From positions 1 to 5,237 of the forward strand of contig DATIFK010000225.1 of assembly GCA_035455265.1 (NCBI GenBank): DNA of 5,237 bases, in the 5' to 3' direction. Position numbers and translations under genes: made by a program. This DNA is from MGOM01 sp035455265. GTDB taxonomy: Bacteria > Chloroflexota > Anaerolineae > Anaerolineales > E44-bin32. The notes below the pieces were generated by a model. The model searched no databases and had not been told where the DNA came from. It was given only the letters and a program-made list of their open reading frames with translations. Below are positions 1 through 5,237 of this stretch, piece by piece (position 1 is the first letter of the stretch; the number at the start of each line of letters is the position of its first letter).

Positions 1-669
1 GATCGTCACGATCGCCAGGGCCGCGAAGATGACCAGCCGGATCGCATACCGTCGCAGGGCCGGAGAGCGCAGGCTCGGCCGCAGCGATCGGGCGTACTCC
101 GACTCGTAGAACGCGCCGGTCGCGTCGAGGCGGGCTTGCCGCGTTGCCCCGACCTCTGGAACCAGGCCTCGCTGCTGCATCGACCGGACCCGGCGCGCGT
201 GATCTTCGACGACGTCGGACAGGATCAAGGAGTCGAGGTTCTTCACCGAGAGGCGTTCGCTTTCCATCTCCGCAGCCTGCCTGAAATTGCGCGTGAAGAC
301 CATGCCGCCGCCGGCCAGAGGCGTGTAGCAATAGAAACTGGCCGGGGAGGAGTCTGGGTGGAGGACGATCGAGGCGTAGGTCTGCAACGCTGGGGAAACG
401 AAGTCCAGTTCCCGGTAGACCCGACCCCCCAGCGGCATCCGCTCGGTCTTGACCCCCAGCATGCTGAACCCGAGTTGGCGGAGGGCGTCCGATTGGCGTT
501 GAAGGGCCACGTCGGTGGATCCAGCGCGCTGCATGGTGCCCGAGTCGTCGAACGAGGACCGGATGGAGGTGGGGAACAGGGCCAGAACCAGCAGGGGCAG
601 CACGTCGAGGCTGGAGACGAAGACGCCCAGGAGAATCAGGAGCAGGATGATCGTCGTCGACGCGTTCAT
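1..669 (-). CDS. Membrane-anchored protein of unknown function, 5' part (runs off left edge)
   Basis: I do not recognise this gene. The minus-strand frame is open for 223 codons from an ATG at 669 to the window edge without a stop. A GAGG lies 7 bases upstream of the ATG and supports this start. Residues 6-32 are strongly hydrophobic (ILLLILLGVFVSS, then LPLLVLALF), giving an N-terminal membrane segment or hairpin. Residues 40 to about 205 are a soluble domain, including an aromatic stretch around residues 112-127 (SFYCYTPLAGGGMVFTRNF). A second hydrophobic segment begins near residue 209 (YAIRLVIFAALAIVTI) and continues past the edge. The visible topology is therefore a single extramembrane domain held between membrane segments. 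The gene is divergent from everything else in the window, so it probably belongs to a separate unit. The reading frame is well supported; the function is unknown. Confidence 0.8.
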   Translation of the reverse strand, partial: MNASTTIILLLILLGVFVSSLDVLPLLVLALFPTSIRSSFDDSGTMQRAGSTDVALQRQSDALRQLGFSMLGVKTERMPLGGRVYRELDFVSPALQTYASIVLHPDSSPASFYCYTPLAGGGMVFTRNFRQAAEMESERLSVKNLDSLILSDVVEDHARRVRSMQQRGLVPEVGATRQARLDATGAFYESEYARSLRPSLRSPALRRYAIRLVIFAALAIVTI

Positions 670-846
670 CGGCGGGCCTCGGTGGAAAGGCGGCTCGGAG
701 CGCACGGCGTCCCCGCCGAGCCAGCGGCTGACCGAGGGCCGGAGCATATCACGGACGCCACCAGTCCGCGGCGCGCCGGCTCGGTAGCCGGGCTTCTTCA
801 CGTCCGGGACGCAGACGCGTCCACAGACAGATATCCCGTCCGACGG

Positions 847-1302
847 ATGGATGCCGGCGGCCGGACCCTGGTGGAGACGTTGGCCACCGCGCACGCACCG
901 CGAATCGAGGTAACATCACCCAGGGGCGGCGAAACCTGGTTCGCCGGGGATCAGACCCTGCGCTGGACGGCGTCCGACGAAGACGGCGACGCGCTGACCT
1001 ACTTCGTGGACGTCAGCCCGGACGGCGGCGAACCACGGCTGCCGGTAGCCGTAGACCTGGCGGAGACCGAGTACAGCTTCGGCACGTCGTCGGTTGAGGT
1101 CGGGACGGCCCACCTGGGGCGGGTTCGAACCAGCGACGGCGTGAACACCACGGGGGAAGTGCCCGATGGCATCTTCACGGTGCAGGGGAAGAGGGCTTTG
1201 CCGGCCGGCTGTTTGCTGATTGGGGGACAGGCTCTGCTCGGCCTGGTCGGTGTCGCCCTCGTCTTGTGGGGGCTCTTCTTCCGAAGGAGCCGCAAGGCCT
1301 GA
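847..1302 (+). CDS. Ig/Fn3-like surface-protein C-terminal fragment with membrane anchor, probably truncated
   Basis: From the ATG at 847 this encodes 151 residues. Residues 17-112 have the pattern of Ig/Fn3-like modules in bacterial surface proteins: APRIEVTSPRGGETW, then LRWTASDEDGDALTYFVDVSPDGGE, then RVRTSDGVNTT...DGIFTV. Residues 121-145 form one hydrophobic helix followed by FFRRSRKA, a C-terminal membrane anchor with a positive cytoplasmic tail. A protein of this type should carry a signal peptide and a large N-terminal region, but neither is present. There is no ribosome binding site before 847. Family-like sequence seems to continue in frame upstream of the ATG to roughly 820, which suggests a 5' deletion of a larger gene. 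The frame also stays open further upstream to 136, but there it is antisense to the minus-strand gene and does not look like real protein. It ends 38 bases before the secreted transglycosylase-like gene. It could be a pseudogene remnant or a small expressed protein. Confidence 0.55.
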   Translation: MDAGGRTLVETLATAHAPRIEVTSPRGGETWFAGDQTLRWTASDEDGDALTYFVDVSPDGGEPRLPVAVDLAETEYSFGTSSVEVGTAHLGRVRTSDGVNTTGEVPDGIFTVQGKRALPAGCLLIGGQALLGLVGVALVLWGLFFRRSRKA

Positions 1303-1340
1303 GGTCTGGGATCTTCCGACCTCGAAGAAGGCGGTGGCCG

Positions 1341-2720
1341 ATGACGGCAGGCGGGCGAACAAGTTCGCCGGCGCGCACCCTGCTCGGTGCCGTCTGCCTC
1401 GCGCTGATTGCGCCCTGGTGGGGCGCTCGACTGCCGGCGGCGCGGGTCGAGCCCAAGGTGGAGCGGATGCCGCGGCGGACCGACACCAGCCCGCTGGCGC
1501 TGCGGCTGACCCTCGCCGACTGCGCGCCCACCGACATCGCCGGAGCCTGCGCCCGCATTCCCGACCTTGTCGTGGAACTCGACGGCTCGGGGCAAGACCT
1601 GTCGTCGTACGAGATCCATGCCGAGAGCCGGGAGCGCAAGGCGGTCTGCCCGGCGCCGACGTGCACGGTCCATCTGGAGCCGACCTCCTTCGACGGGATC
1701 GAGATCAAGCTCTGGGCCGAGACCGCCGATCACAAACGTAAGGCTGCCACGACGGCCAGCGTGCGTGTGCTCCCTGTTGGGGACACGACCGAGAACGACT
1801 CTGTGCCGTGGTATGTCCAGGTCCTGAGCCCTCAATGGGCGGGCGAGCCGGTCGACGCGTGCGCCGTGGCGTGGGACGCTTTCCCACCCATAGGCGATGC
1901 GCCGACCTGGCTGACGACGCCCGACGACGTGGACGCCCTCGCCTCGGACGTCATCTACCACTTTCTGGCATCCAAGCTCATCACCCTCGGAGCGGTGGAG
2001 GTTGGGGAATGTCCGGATGGGGGCCTGACAGTGGATGGCGCGCCAACGGCGTGCGGTGCCGAGAAGGCGGCTCCGCTGGTGGCGGATTGGCAGAATCGAT
2101 TCGATGAGGCCATCCTCGAGGCGGCGCGCGACGAGCGGATCCCGGCCTTCCTCCTCAAGAGGCTGATCGCCGAAGAGAGCCAGTTCTGGCCGGCGACGAA
2201 TGTGGAGCGGGGGGAATACGGGCTGGGCCATCTGACCGAACCGGGCGCCGACAATACCCTGCTGTGGAACAAGGAGTTCTACGATAGCTACTGCCCCTCC
2301 GTGCTCGGGGAGGTCTACTGCGGCCGAGGGTACGCGCAGCAGAGCGACTATCGAAGGTCCCTGATGCGCGGCTCGATCCTCGCCTCCCTCGACGCGGATT
2401 GTCCCGACTGCGAATGGGGGATCGACTTCGACGTGGCCCGAGACGGCATCCCCATCCTGGGCGAGACCGTTCTGGCGTACTGCTCCCAAACGGGCCGCAT
2501 GGTCGCCAATGTCACACGCGAGGCGCCGGGCCGAACCACATCCTACGAGGATATGTGGAGGATCTCACTCGCCAGCTACGCCGCCGGTCCCGGCTGCGTG
2601 GCGAAGGGCCTGAAGGACGCCTCCAAGAAGGGCGAGGTCATCGCGTGGAGCTCGGTCTCGAATGAGTTCACACCCGCCTGTGCCGGGGCCGGCGAGTACG
2701 TGGAACACATCAGCCGATAA
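1341..2720 (+). CDS. Secreted SLT/lysozyme-fold transglycosylase-like protein, cysteine-rich
   Basis: The ATG at 1341 gives 459 residues and starts a clear signal peptide (hydrophobic TLLGAVCLALIAPWWG, residues 13-28, likely cleavage near LPA-A). A purine-rich AAGAAGG lies 9 bases upstream. An earlier GTG at 1266 would overlap the preceding gene and bury the signal, so I reject it. Residues of about 45-160 look like a beta-rich, Ig-like region. Residues of about 200-459 resemble a lytic transglycosylase domain: LIAEESQFW contains the ESxF motif with candidate catalytic Glu279, YGLGHLT (293-299) matches the GLxQL region with His in place of Gln, and SYAAGPGC (412-419) matches the AYNAG region with Ala in place of Asn. 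The part after the signal peptide has 14 cysteines, including DCPDC, consistent with disulfides outside the cell. Such enzymes cleave peptidoglycan glycan strands; the altered motifs leave activity unproven. The architecture resembles proteins I recall from Chloroflexota. Confidence 0.8.
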   Translation: MTAGGRTSSPARTLLGAVCLALIAPWWGARLPAARVEPKVERMPRRTDTSPLALRLTLADCAPTDIAGACARIPDLVVELDGSGQDLSSYEIHAESRERKAVCPAPTCTVHLEPTSFDGIEIKLWAETADHKRKAATTASVRVLPVGDTTENDSVPWYVQVLSPQWAGEPVDACAVAWDAFPPIGDAPTWLTTPDDVDALASDVIYHFLASKLITLGAVEVGECPDGGLTVDGAPTACGAEKAAPLVADWQNRFDEAILEAARDERIPAFLLKRLIAEESQFWPATNVERGEYGLGHLTEPGADNTLLWNKEFYDSYCPSVLGEVYCGRGYAQQSDYRRSLMRGSILASLDADCPDCEWGIDFDVARDGIPILGETVLAYCSQTGRMVANVTREAPGRTTSYEDMWRISLASYAAGPGCVAKGLKDASKKGEVIAWSSVSNEFTPACAGAGEYVEHISR

Positions 2721-2756
2721 CCTACCCGACCATGCATCCGGAGTCGCCCGTGTCTG

Positions 2757-3734
2757 ATGGGAAAGGCGCCTTCCGGCTCGTGCGCCTCCATGCCTCGTAG
2801 CGGCCAACTTTCAGCAGAACCTCGCTACACCATCCAGAGCGCCGCGGCCGCCTGCGGCGTCGAGCCGGTGACGCTGCGCATGTGGGAGCGGCGCTACGGC
2901 GTGGTGCAGCCGGCGCGCTCGCGTGGGAACTACCGCCTCTACTCCGAGCGCGACATCGCCCTGTTGCGCTGGCTGAAGCATGACGTCGACGGCGGCAGGC
3001 CGATCCGCTTGGCAGCTGCGGACTTGAAGCGCCGCCTGAAGGCCGGAGATTCCCCTCCGGCGCTGCCGTCCCTGCGGGCGCGGCGGCCGGCTGGGTCCGT
3101 CGGCCGGGTCGTGCGCGATCTCTTCAGCGGCCTGACCTCCGCCGACGAGCCTCGCGCCCGAGCCGTGTTGAGCCGGGCGGAAGAGCAGACCGACCTCGAT
3201 ACGCTCTGTCTTCAAATCCTGACGCCGTGTCTGGTGGAGATCGGCGAGGCGTGGCACCGCGGCGAGATTCGCATCTCGCAGGAGCACTACGCCTCCGGTT
3301 TCCTTCGGGCGTATCTGCTTCGCCTCTATCAAGCCTATCCCCTGAGGCGCGGCGCGCCACGCGTCTTCGTCGGCTGCGCCTCTTCCGAGCAGCATGAGAT
3401 CGGCGCGCTGATGGTGGCTCTGTTCCTGCGCCGCGGAGGCTGCCGAGTCGACTATCTCGGTGCCAACCTGGACATGGCCGATCTGGTCGGCTACGTTCGA
3501 GATCAGCGCCCGGCGCTGGTGGCCCTCTCGGCCGCGACCGAAGGGCCGGCCCTGGCCCTGGAGAGGTCGACCGCCGGGCTCGAACGGCTGCGCCCCAGGC
3601 CCCTGGTCGGATTCGGGGGGCGCGCCTTCAACCTCGATACCGACCTGCGCACGCGGCCGCGGGGCGTCTTCCTGGGGGAGGACGCCGCCCTGGGCGCAGC
3701 GACGGCCTTGCGGATGCTTCTGAAGAAGGCCTGA
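2757..3734 (+). CDS. MerR-family regulator with cobalamin-binding domain, CarH/LitR-like photoreceptor
   Basis: This is a 325-residue protein. Residues 24-75 are a MerR winged helix-turn-helix (YTIQSAAAACGVEPVTLRMW, then ERRYGVVQPARSRGNYRLYS). Residues of about 115-195 are the helical B12-binding cap, with W166, H167, E176 and H177 forming the W-x9-EH motif. Residues of about 201-325 are the Rossmann-like B12 domain, with E211-x-H213-x-x-G216. In Thermus CarH the equivalents are W131, H132, E141, H142 and H177, where H177 is the lower axial cobalt ligand and H132 binds cobalt after photolysis. The two key histidines are 46 apart here and 45 apart there. By analogy, it binds adenosylcobalamin, represses DNA as a tetramer in the dark and releases it in light. 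The start is uncertain: ATG 2757 has a GGAG 13 bases upstream, and an in-frame ATG at 2790 would also keep all domains. It lies 36 bases after the transglycosylase-like gene and upstream of an inverted-repeat promoter. Light sensing is inferred from residues. Confidence 0.9.
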   Translation: MGKAPSGSCASMPRSGQLSAEPRYTIQSAAAACGVEPVTLRMWERRYGVVQPARSRGNYRLYSERDIALLRWLKHDVDGGRPIRLAAADLKRRLKAGDSPPALPSLRARRPAGSVGRVVRDLFSGLTSADEPRARAVLSRAEEQTDLDTLCLQILTPCLVEIGEAWHRGEIRISQEHYASGFLRAYLLRLYQAYPLRRGAPRVFVGCASSEQHEIGALMVALFLRRGGCRVDYLGANLDMADLVGYVRDQRPALVALSAATEGPALALERSTAGLERLRPRPLVGFGGRAFNLDTDLRTRPRGVFLGEDAALGAATALRMLLKKA

Positions 3735-3753
3735 TCCACCGGCCTGCTCGAAC

Positions 3754-3773
3754 CAACCTTATACAAAAGGTTG
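3754..3773. promoter_or_regulatory. Candidate operator: perfect inverted repeat overlapping the -35
   Basis: CAACCTT (3754-3760) and AAGGTTG (3767-3773) are perfect 7-base inverted arms around the 6-base spacer ATACAA. The surrounding 27 bases (3751-3777) are about one third GC, an obvious AT-rich island in GC-rich DNA. The right arm overlaps the -35 hexamer of the downstream promoter, the typical place for a repressor to block RNA polymerase. The MerR/B12 regulator gene ends 19 bases upstream, so it is the obvious candidate to bind here. The TATACA core also looks like what I recall of B12-MerR operators, from memory only. No T-rich tract follows, so a terminator is unlikely. Confidence 0.6.
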
Positions 3774-3799
3774 AACAGGAGGGCCGGGGCGGCTATCCT
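3771..3799 (+). promoter_or_regulatory. Sigma70-like promoter for the membrane protein-SDR operon
   Basis: A -35 TTGAAC (3771-3776) and a -10 TATCCT (3794-3799) are separated by exactly 17 bases. Each hexamer matches the consensus at about four of six positions. Transcription would start near 3806 and give a leader of about 45 bases before the ATG at 3852. The -35 shares three bases with the inverted repeat, so repressor binding there would be expected to shut the promoter. Confidence 0.5.
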
Positions 3800-3851
3800 G
3801 GACACATGGCCGCCGGAAGATCCTTTGTGCCCCGGCGCGAAAGGTGAACGC

Positions 3852-4886
3852 ATGGCAACGGCATCAACCCCTCTCCCCAGCCCGCGACGTTGGGATGTGA
3901 TCGCCCTGTGGGGCGGGGTGGCCTTCAGCCTGGCCTTCACCGCGCTGATCGCCTGGGCCGGCGCGCGTCTCGAGGCCGTCCCCCTGTTACCCGACCAGGG
4001 CGCCGCCTGGTACTACTGGAAGCTGCCTCAGCCCACCCTGTGGACGCGCCTCTCGGCCTGGGGTCTCTACCTGGCGCACCAGGTCAGCGCCTGGGGGCTC
4101 ATCTACTACGCCCAGACGCGGATCCGGAGGTACACCACCGGGCTACGGCCGATCAACGTCATCGCCCTCGGGACCACGGCGGCCTTCATCGTGCTGCATT
4201 TCGTTCAGACCCATGTCTGGTACGACGGGCTGGCGCAGGATGTCTCCGTCTTCTCTTCCCAGGGGTCGGTGATCGTGCTGCTCGTATGGGTCCTGTTGAT
4301 GGAGAACAACCGGCGGGGGATGTTCTTCGGCAAGAAGCTCCCGCTCGGGGAGGAGGTCGTGCGGTGGGCGCGAACGTACCACGGCTACTTCTTCGCCTGG
4401 GCGGCCATCTACACCTTCTGGTTCCACCCGATGGTCTCCACGCCCGGCCATCTGATCGGTTTCGTCTACATGTTCCTGCTGCTGCTCCAGGGAAGCCTGA
4501 TGTACACCCGCATCCACACGAATCGCTGGTGGACCGTGGCGCTCGAGTTGATGGTGCTGGTCCATGGGACGTTGGTGGCGATCGCCCAGGGAGCCGGTCT
4601 GTGGCCGATGTTCCTCTTCGGCTTCGGCGGGATCTTCATCATCACCCAGATGCACGGCCTGGGGTTGAAGGCGTGGGCCAAGTTGTTGATCGTGGGCGCC
4701 TATGCCGCCGGGGTCATAGCCGTCTACGCCGGCCGCCCGGCGGCCGAGCTCAACGAAATCATCCGCATCCCGGTCATTGACTATCTGGCCGTGCTGATCC
4801 TGGCCGGGCTGATCGCCGGCGGGCTGTGGCTCGCCCGAAAGGTCAGGGGCCGCGACCGTCTGCCGGAAATGGAGGCCGTCCGATGA
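3852..4886 (+). CDS. Polytopic histidine-rich integral membrane protein of unknown function
   Basis: I do not recognise the family. The ATG at 3852 follows AAAGGTG with a 5-base gap, a good ribosome binding site, and gives 344 residues. A TTG at 3771 in the same frame lies inside the promoter and is rejected. About nine or ten membrane helices are visible, roughly at 16-36, 67-87, 100-120, 138-150, 175-191, 197-218, 226-246, 250-267, 275-293 and 308-327. Histidines lie in or near these helices: H76, H116, H121, H177, H192, H200, H222, H238 and H268. H177 and H192 flank one helix (YHGYFFAW...FWFHP, 14 residues between them). That spacing resembles heme-ligating pairs in cytochrome b-like and ferric-reductase-like proteins, but this is only an inference. 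Other distinctive stretches are ENNRRGMFFGKK (151-162) and HLIGFVYMFLLLLQGSLMYTRIH (200-222, interrupted by hydrophobics). The protein is the first gene of the candidate operator-controlled operon and overlaps the SDR gene by four bases, so the two products are probably made together. Confidence 0.85.
   Translation: MATASTPLPSPRRWDVIALWGGVAFSLAFTALIAWAGARLEAVPLLPDQGAAWYYWKLPQPTLWTRLSAWGLYLAHQVSAWGLIYYAQTRIRRYTTGLRPINVIALGTTAAFIVLHFVQTHVWYDGLAQDVSVFSSQGSVIVLLVWVLLMENNRRGMFFGKKLPLGEEVVRWARTYHGYFFAWAAIYTFWFHPMVSTPGHLIGFVYMFLLLLQGSLMYTRIHTNRWWTVALELMVLVHGTLVAIAQGAGLWPMFLFGFGGIFIITQMHGLGLKAWAKLLIVGAYAAGVIAVYAGRPAAELNEIIRIPVIDYLAVLILAGLIAGGLWLARKVRGRDRLPEMEAVR
4871..4875 (+). promoter_or_regulatory. 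Shine-Dalgarno GGAGG for the SDR gene
   Basis: GGAGG sits 7 bases before the ATG at 4883, inside the end of the membrane-protein gene. It fixes the SDR start and supports translational coupling across the ATGA overlap. Confidence 0.75.
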
Positions 4887-5237
4887 GCGCGGTCCTATCC
4901 GGCAAGACGGCCGTCATCACCGGTGCCTCGCGCGGCCTCGGCTGGGCCATTGCCGAGGCTTACGGCGCCGAGGGAGCGTCGCTGGTGATCGGGAGCCGTT
5001 CCGCCGAGGCCGTGGCCGACGCCGTTGAGCGCCTGAAGGCGAAGGGCATGTCCGCCACCGGGACGCCCTGCGATGTGACCTCTCCAGCGCAGATCGCCCG
5101 CCTGGCCGAGCATGCCCGCCGGACCTTCGGCGGATTCGACATCTGGATCAACAACGCAGGCGTGGCGGCGCCGTACGGCGCAACGGTGGAGGTGGACCCG
5201 GCGAAATTCGAGCAAGTCGTGGCGACCAACATCCTCG
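4883..5237 (+). CDS. Short-chain dehydrogenase/reductase (SDR), N-terminal part (runs off right edge)
   Basis: The ATG at 4883 overlaps the previous stop (ATGA) and has GGAGG 7 bases upstream. The frame is open for 118 codons to the edge. The Rossmann nucleotide-binding motif TGASRGLG is at residues 13-20. GSR at 37-39 places Arg39 at the end of the second strand, and with Arg17 it suggests NADP(H) over NAD(H). CDV at 63-65 is the usual adenine-contacting turn, INNAG at 89-93 is the classical SDR structural motif, and ATNI at 114-117 carries the conserved Asn116. The catalytic Ser-Tyr-Lys lies beyond the window, so activity and substrate cannot be judged. Classical SDRs are about 250 residues, so roughly half is missing here. 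It is probably co-transcribed with the upstream membrane protein. The SDR assignment is firm; the substrate is unknown. Confidence 0.93.
   Translation, partial: MSAVLSGKTAVITGASRGLGWAIAEAYGAEGASLVIGSRSAEAVADAVERLKAKGMSATGTPCDVTSPAQIARLAEHARRTFGGFDIWINNAGVAAPYGATVEVDPAKFEQVVATNIL

Noticed and set aside
692..722. Inverted repeat GGCTCGG / CCGAGCC upstream of the minus-strand gene
   Set aside because: The arms are 7 bases with a 17-base loop of pure GC-rich sequence, and there are no promoter hexamers at sensible spacing. It is not distinguishable from background.
776..791. Hairpin CCGGCT-CGGT-AGCCGG followed by GCTTCTT, as a terminator
   Set aside because: The stem is only 6 base pairs, there is no true T-tract and no plus-strand gene ends just upstream. 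Such repeats are common by chance in GC-rich DNA.
136..846. Long plus-strand frame upstream of the Ig-like fragment
   Set aside because: Most of it is antisense to the well-supported minus-strand gene. The translation is Arg/Gln/Gly-rich without domain character, and only the part from about 820 onward looks like real protein.
999..2489. Long minus-strand open frame of 496 codons opposite the surface-protein and transglycosylase-like genes
   Set aside because: The translation is Arg/Pro/Gly-rich low-complexity typical of antisense frames in GC-rich DNA. The opposite strand encodes recognisable domains and a signal peptide.
2721..2756. Separate promoter or operator for the B12-MerR regulator
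   Set aside because: I see no -35/-10 pair and no copy of the CAACCTT-N6-AAGGTTG palindrome in the 36-base gap. The gene may be co-transcribed with the upstream gene.
3727..3745. Hairpin AGGCC / GGCCT across the stop of the regulator gene, as a terminator
   Set aside because: The stem is 5 base pairs with a 9-base loop and no T-tract, too weak to call.
3890..4780. Plus-strand 296-codon frame inside the membrane-protein gene
   Set aside because: It is an out-of-frame shadow rich in Arg, Pro and His. The other frame has clear transmembrane helices, a ribosome binding site and an ATGA junction.

Overview
This 5.2 kb stretch is GC-rich, densely coding DNA from a bacterium. The best guess at its source is a member of the Chloroflexota (Anaerolineae-like). 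That rests on remembered resemblance: the long, cysteine-rich secreted transglycosylase-like protein and the surface-protein Ig-like domain with a C-terminal membrane anchor both look like proteins common in that phylum. No rRNA, tRNA, CRISPR array, insertion sequence or phage gene is visible.

Layout: (1) 1-669, minus strand, is the 5' part of a membrane-anchored protein of unknown function that runs off the left edge. (2) 847-1302, plus strand, encodes an Ig/Fn3-like domain followed by a C-terminal membrane anchor. It has no signal peptide and no convincing ribosome binding site, so it looks like the surviving 3' end of a larger surface protein. (3) 1341-2720, plus, is a secreted SLT/lysozyme-fold protein with 14 cysteines after its signal peptide. 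(4) 2757-3734, plus, is a MerR-type regulator fused to a cobalamin-binding module with all the recognisable CarH photoreceptor residues (W-x9-EH, a histidine right after the Trp, and E-x-H-x-x-G). (5) 3735-3851 is a short intergenic region holding an AT-rich perfect inverted repeat that overlaps the -35 of a good sigma70-like promoter. (6) 3852-4886, plus, is a polytopic, histidine-rich membrane protein of unknown function. (7) 4883 to the right edge, plus, is the N-terminal part of a short-chain dehydrogenase/reductase (SDR), joined to the previous gene by an ATGA overlap.

How the parts may work together: genes 2 and 3 are cell-envelope genes 38 bases apart. Genes 4, 6 and 7 look like a regulatory module: a B12/light-responsive repressor directly upstream of an operator-promoter that drives a two-gene operon of membrane protein plus SDR. 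CarH-type regulators are known for controlling carotenoid synthesis, photolyases and related photoprotection genes. No carotenoid or photolyase gene is seen here, so this may be a light-controlled membrane or redox module with a different output. Residues and sites are read directly from the sequence; the regulatory link and light control are inferred.
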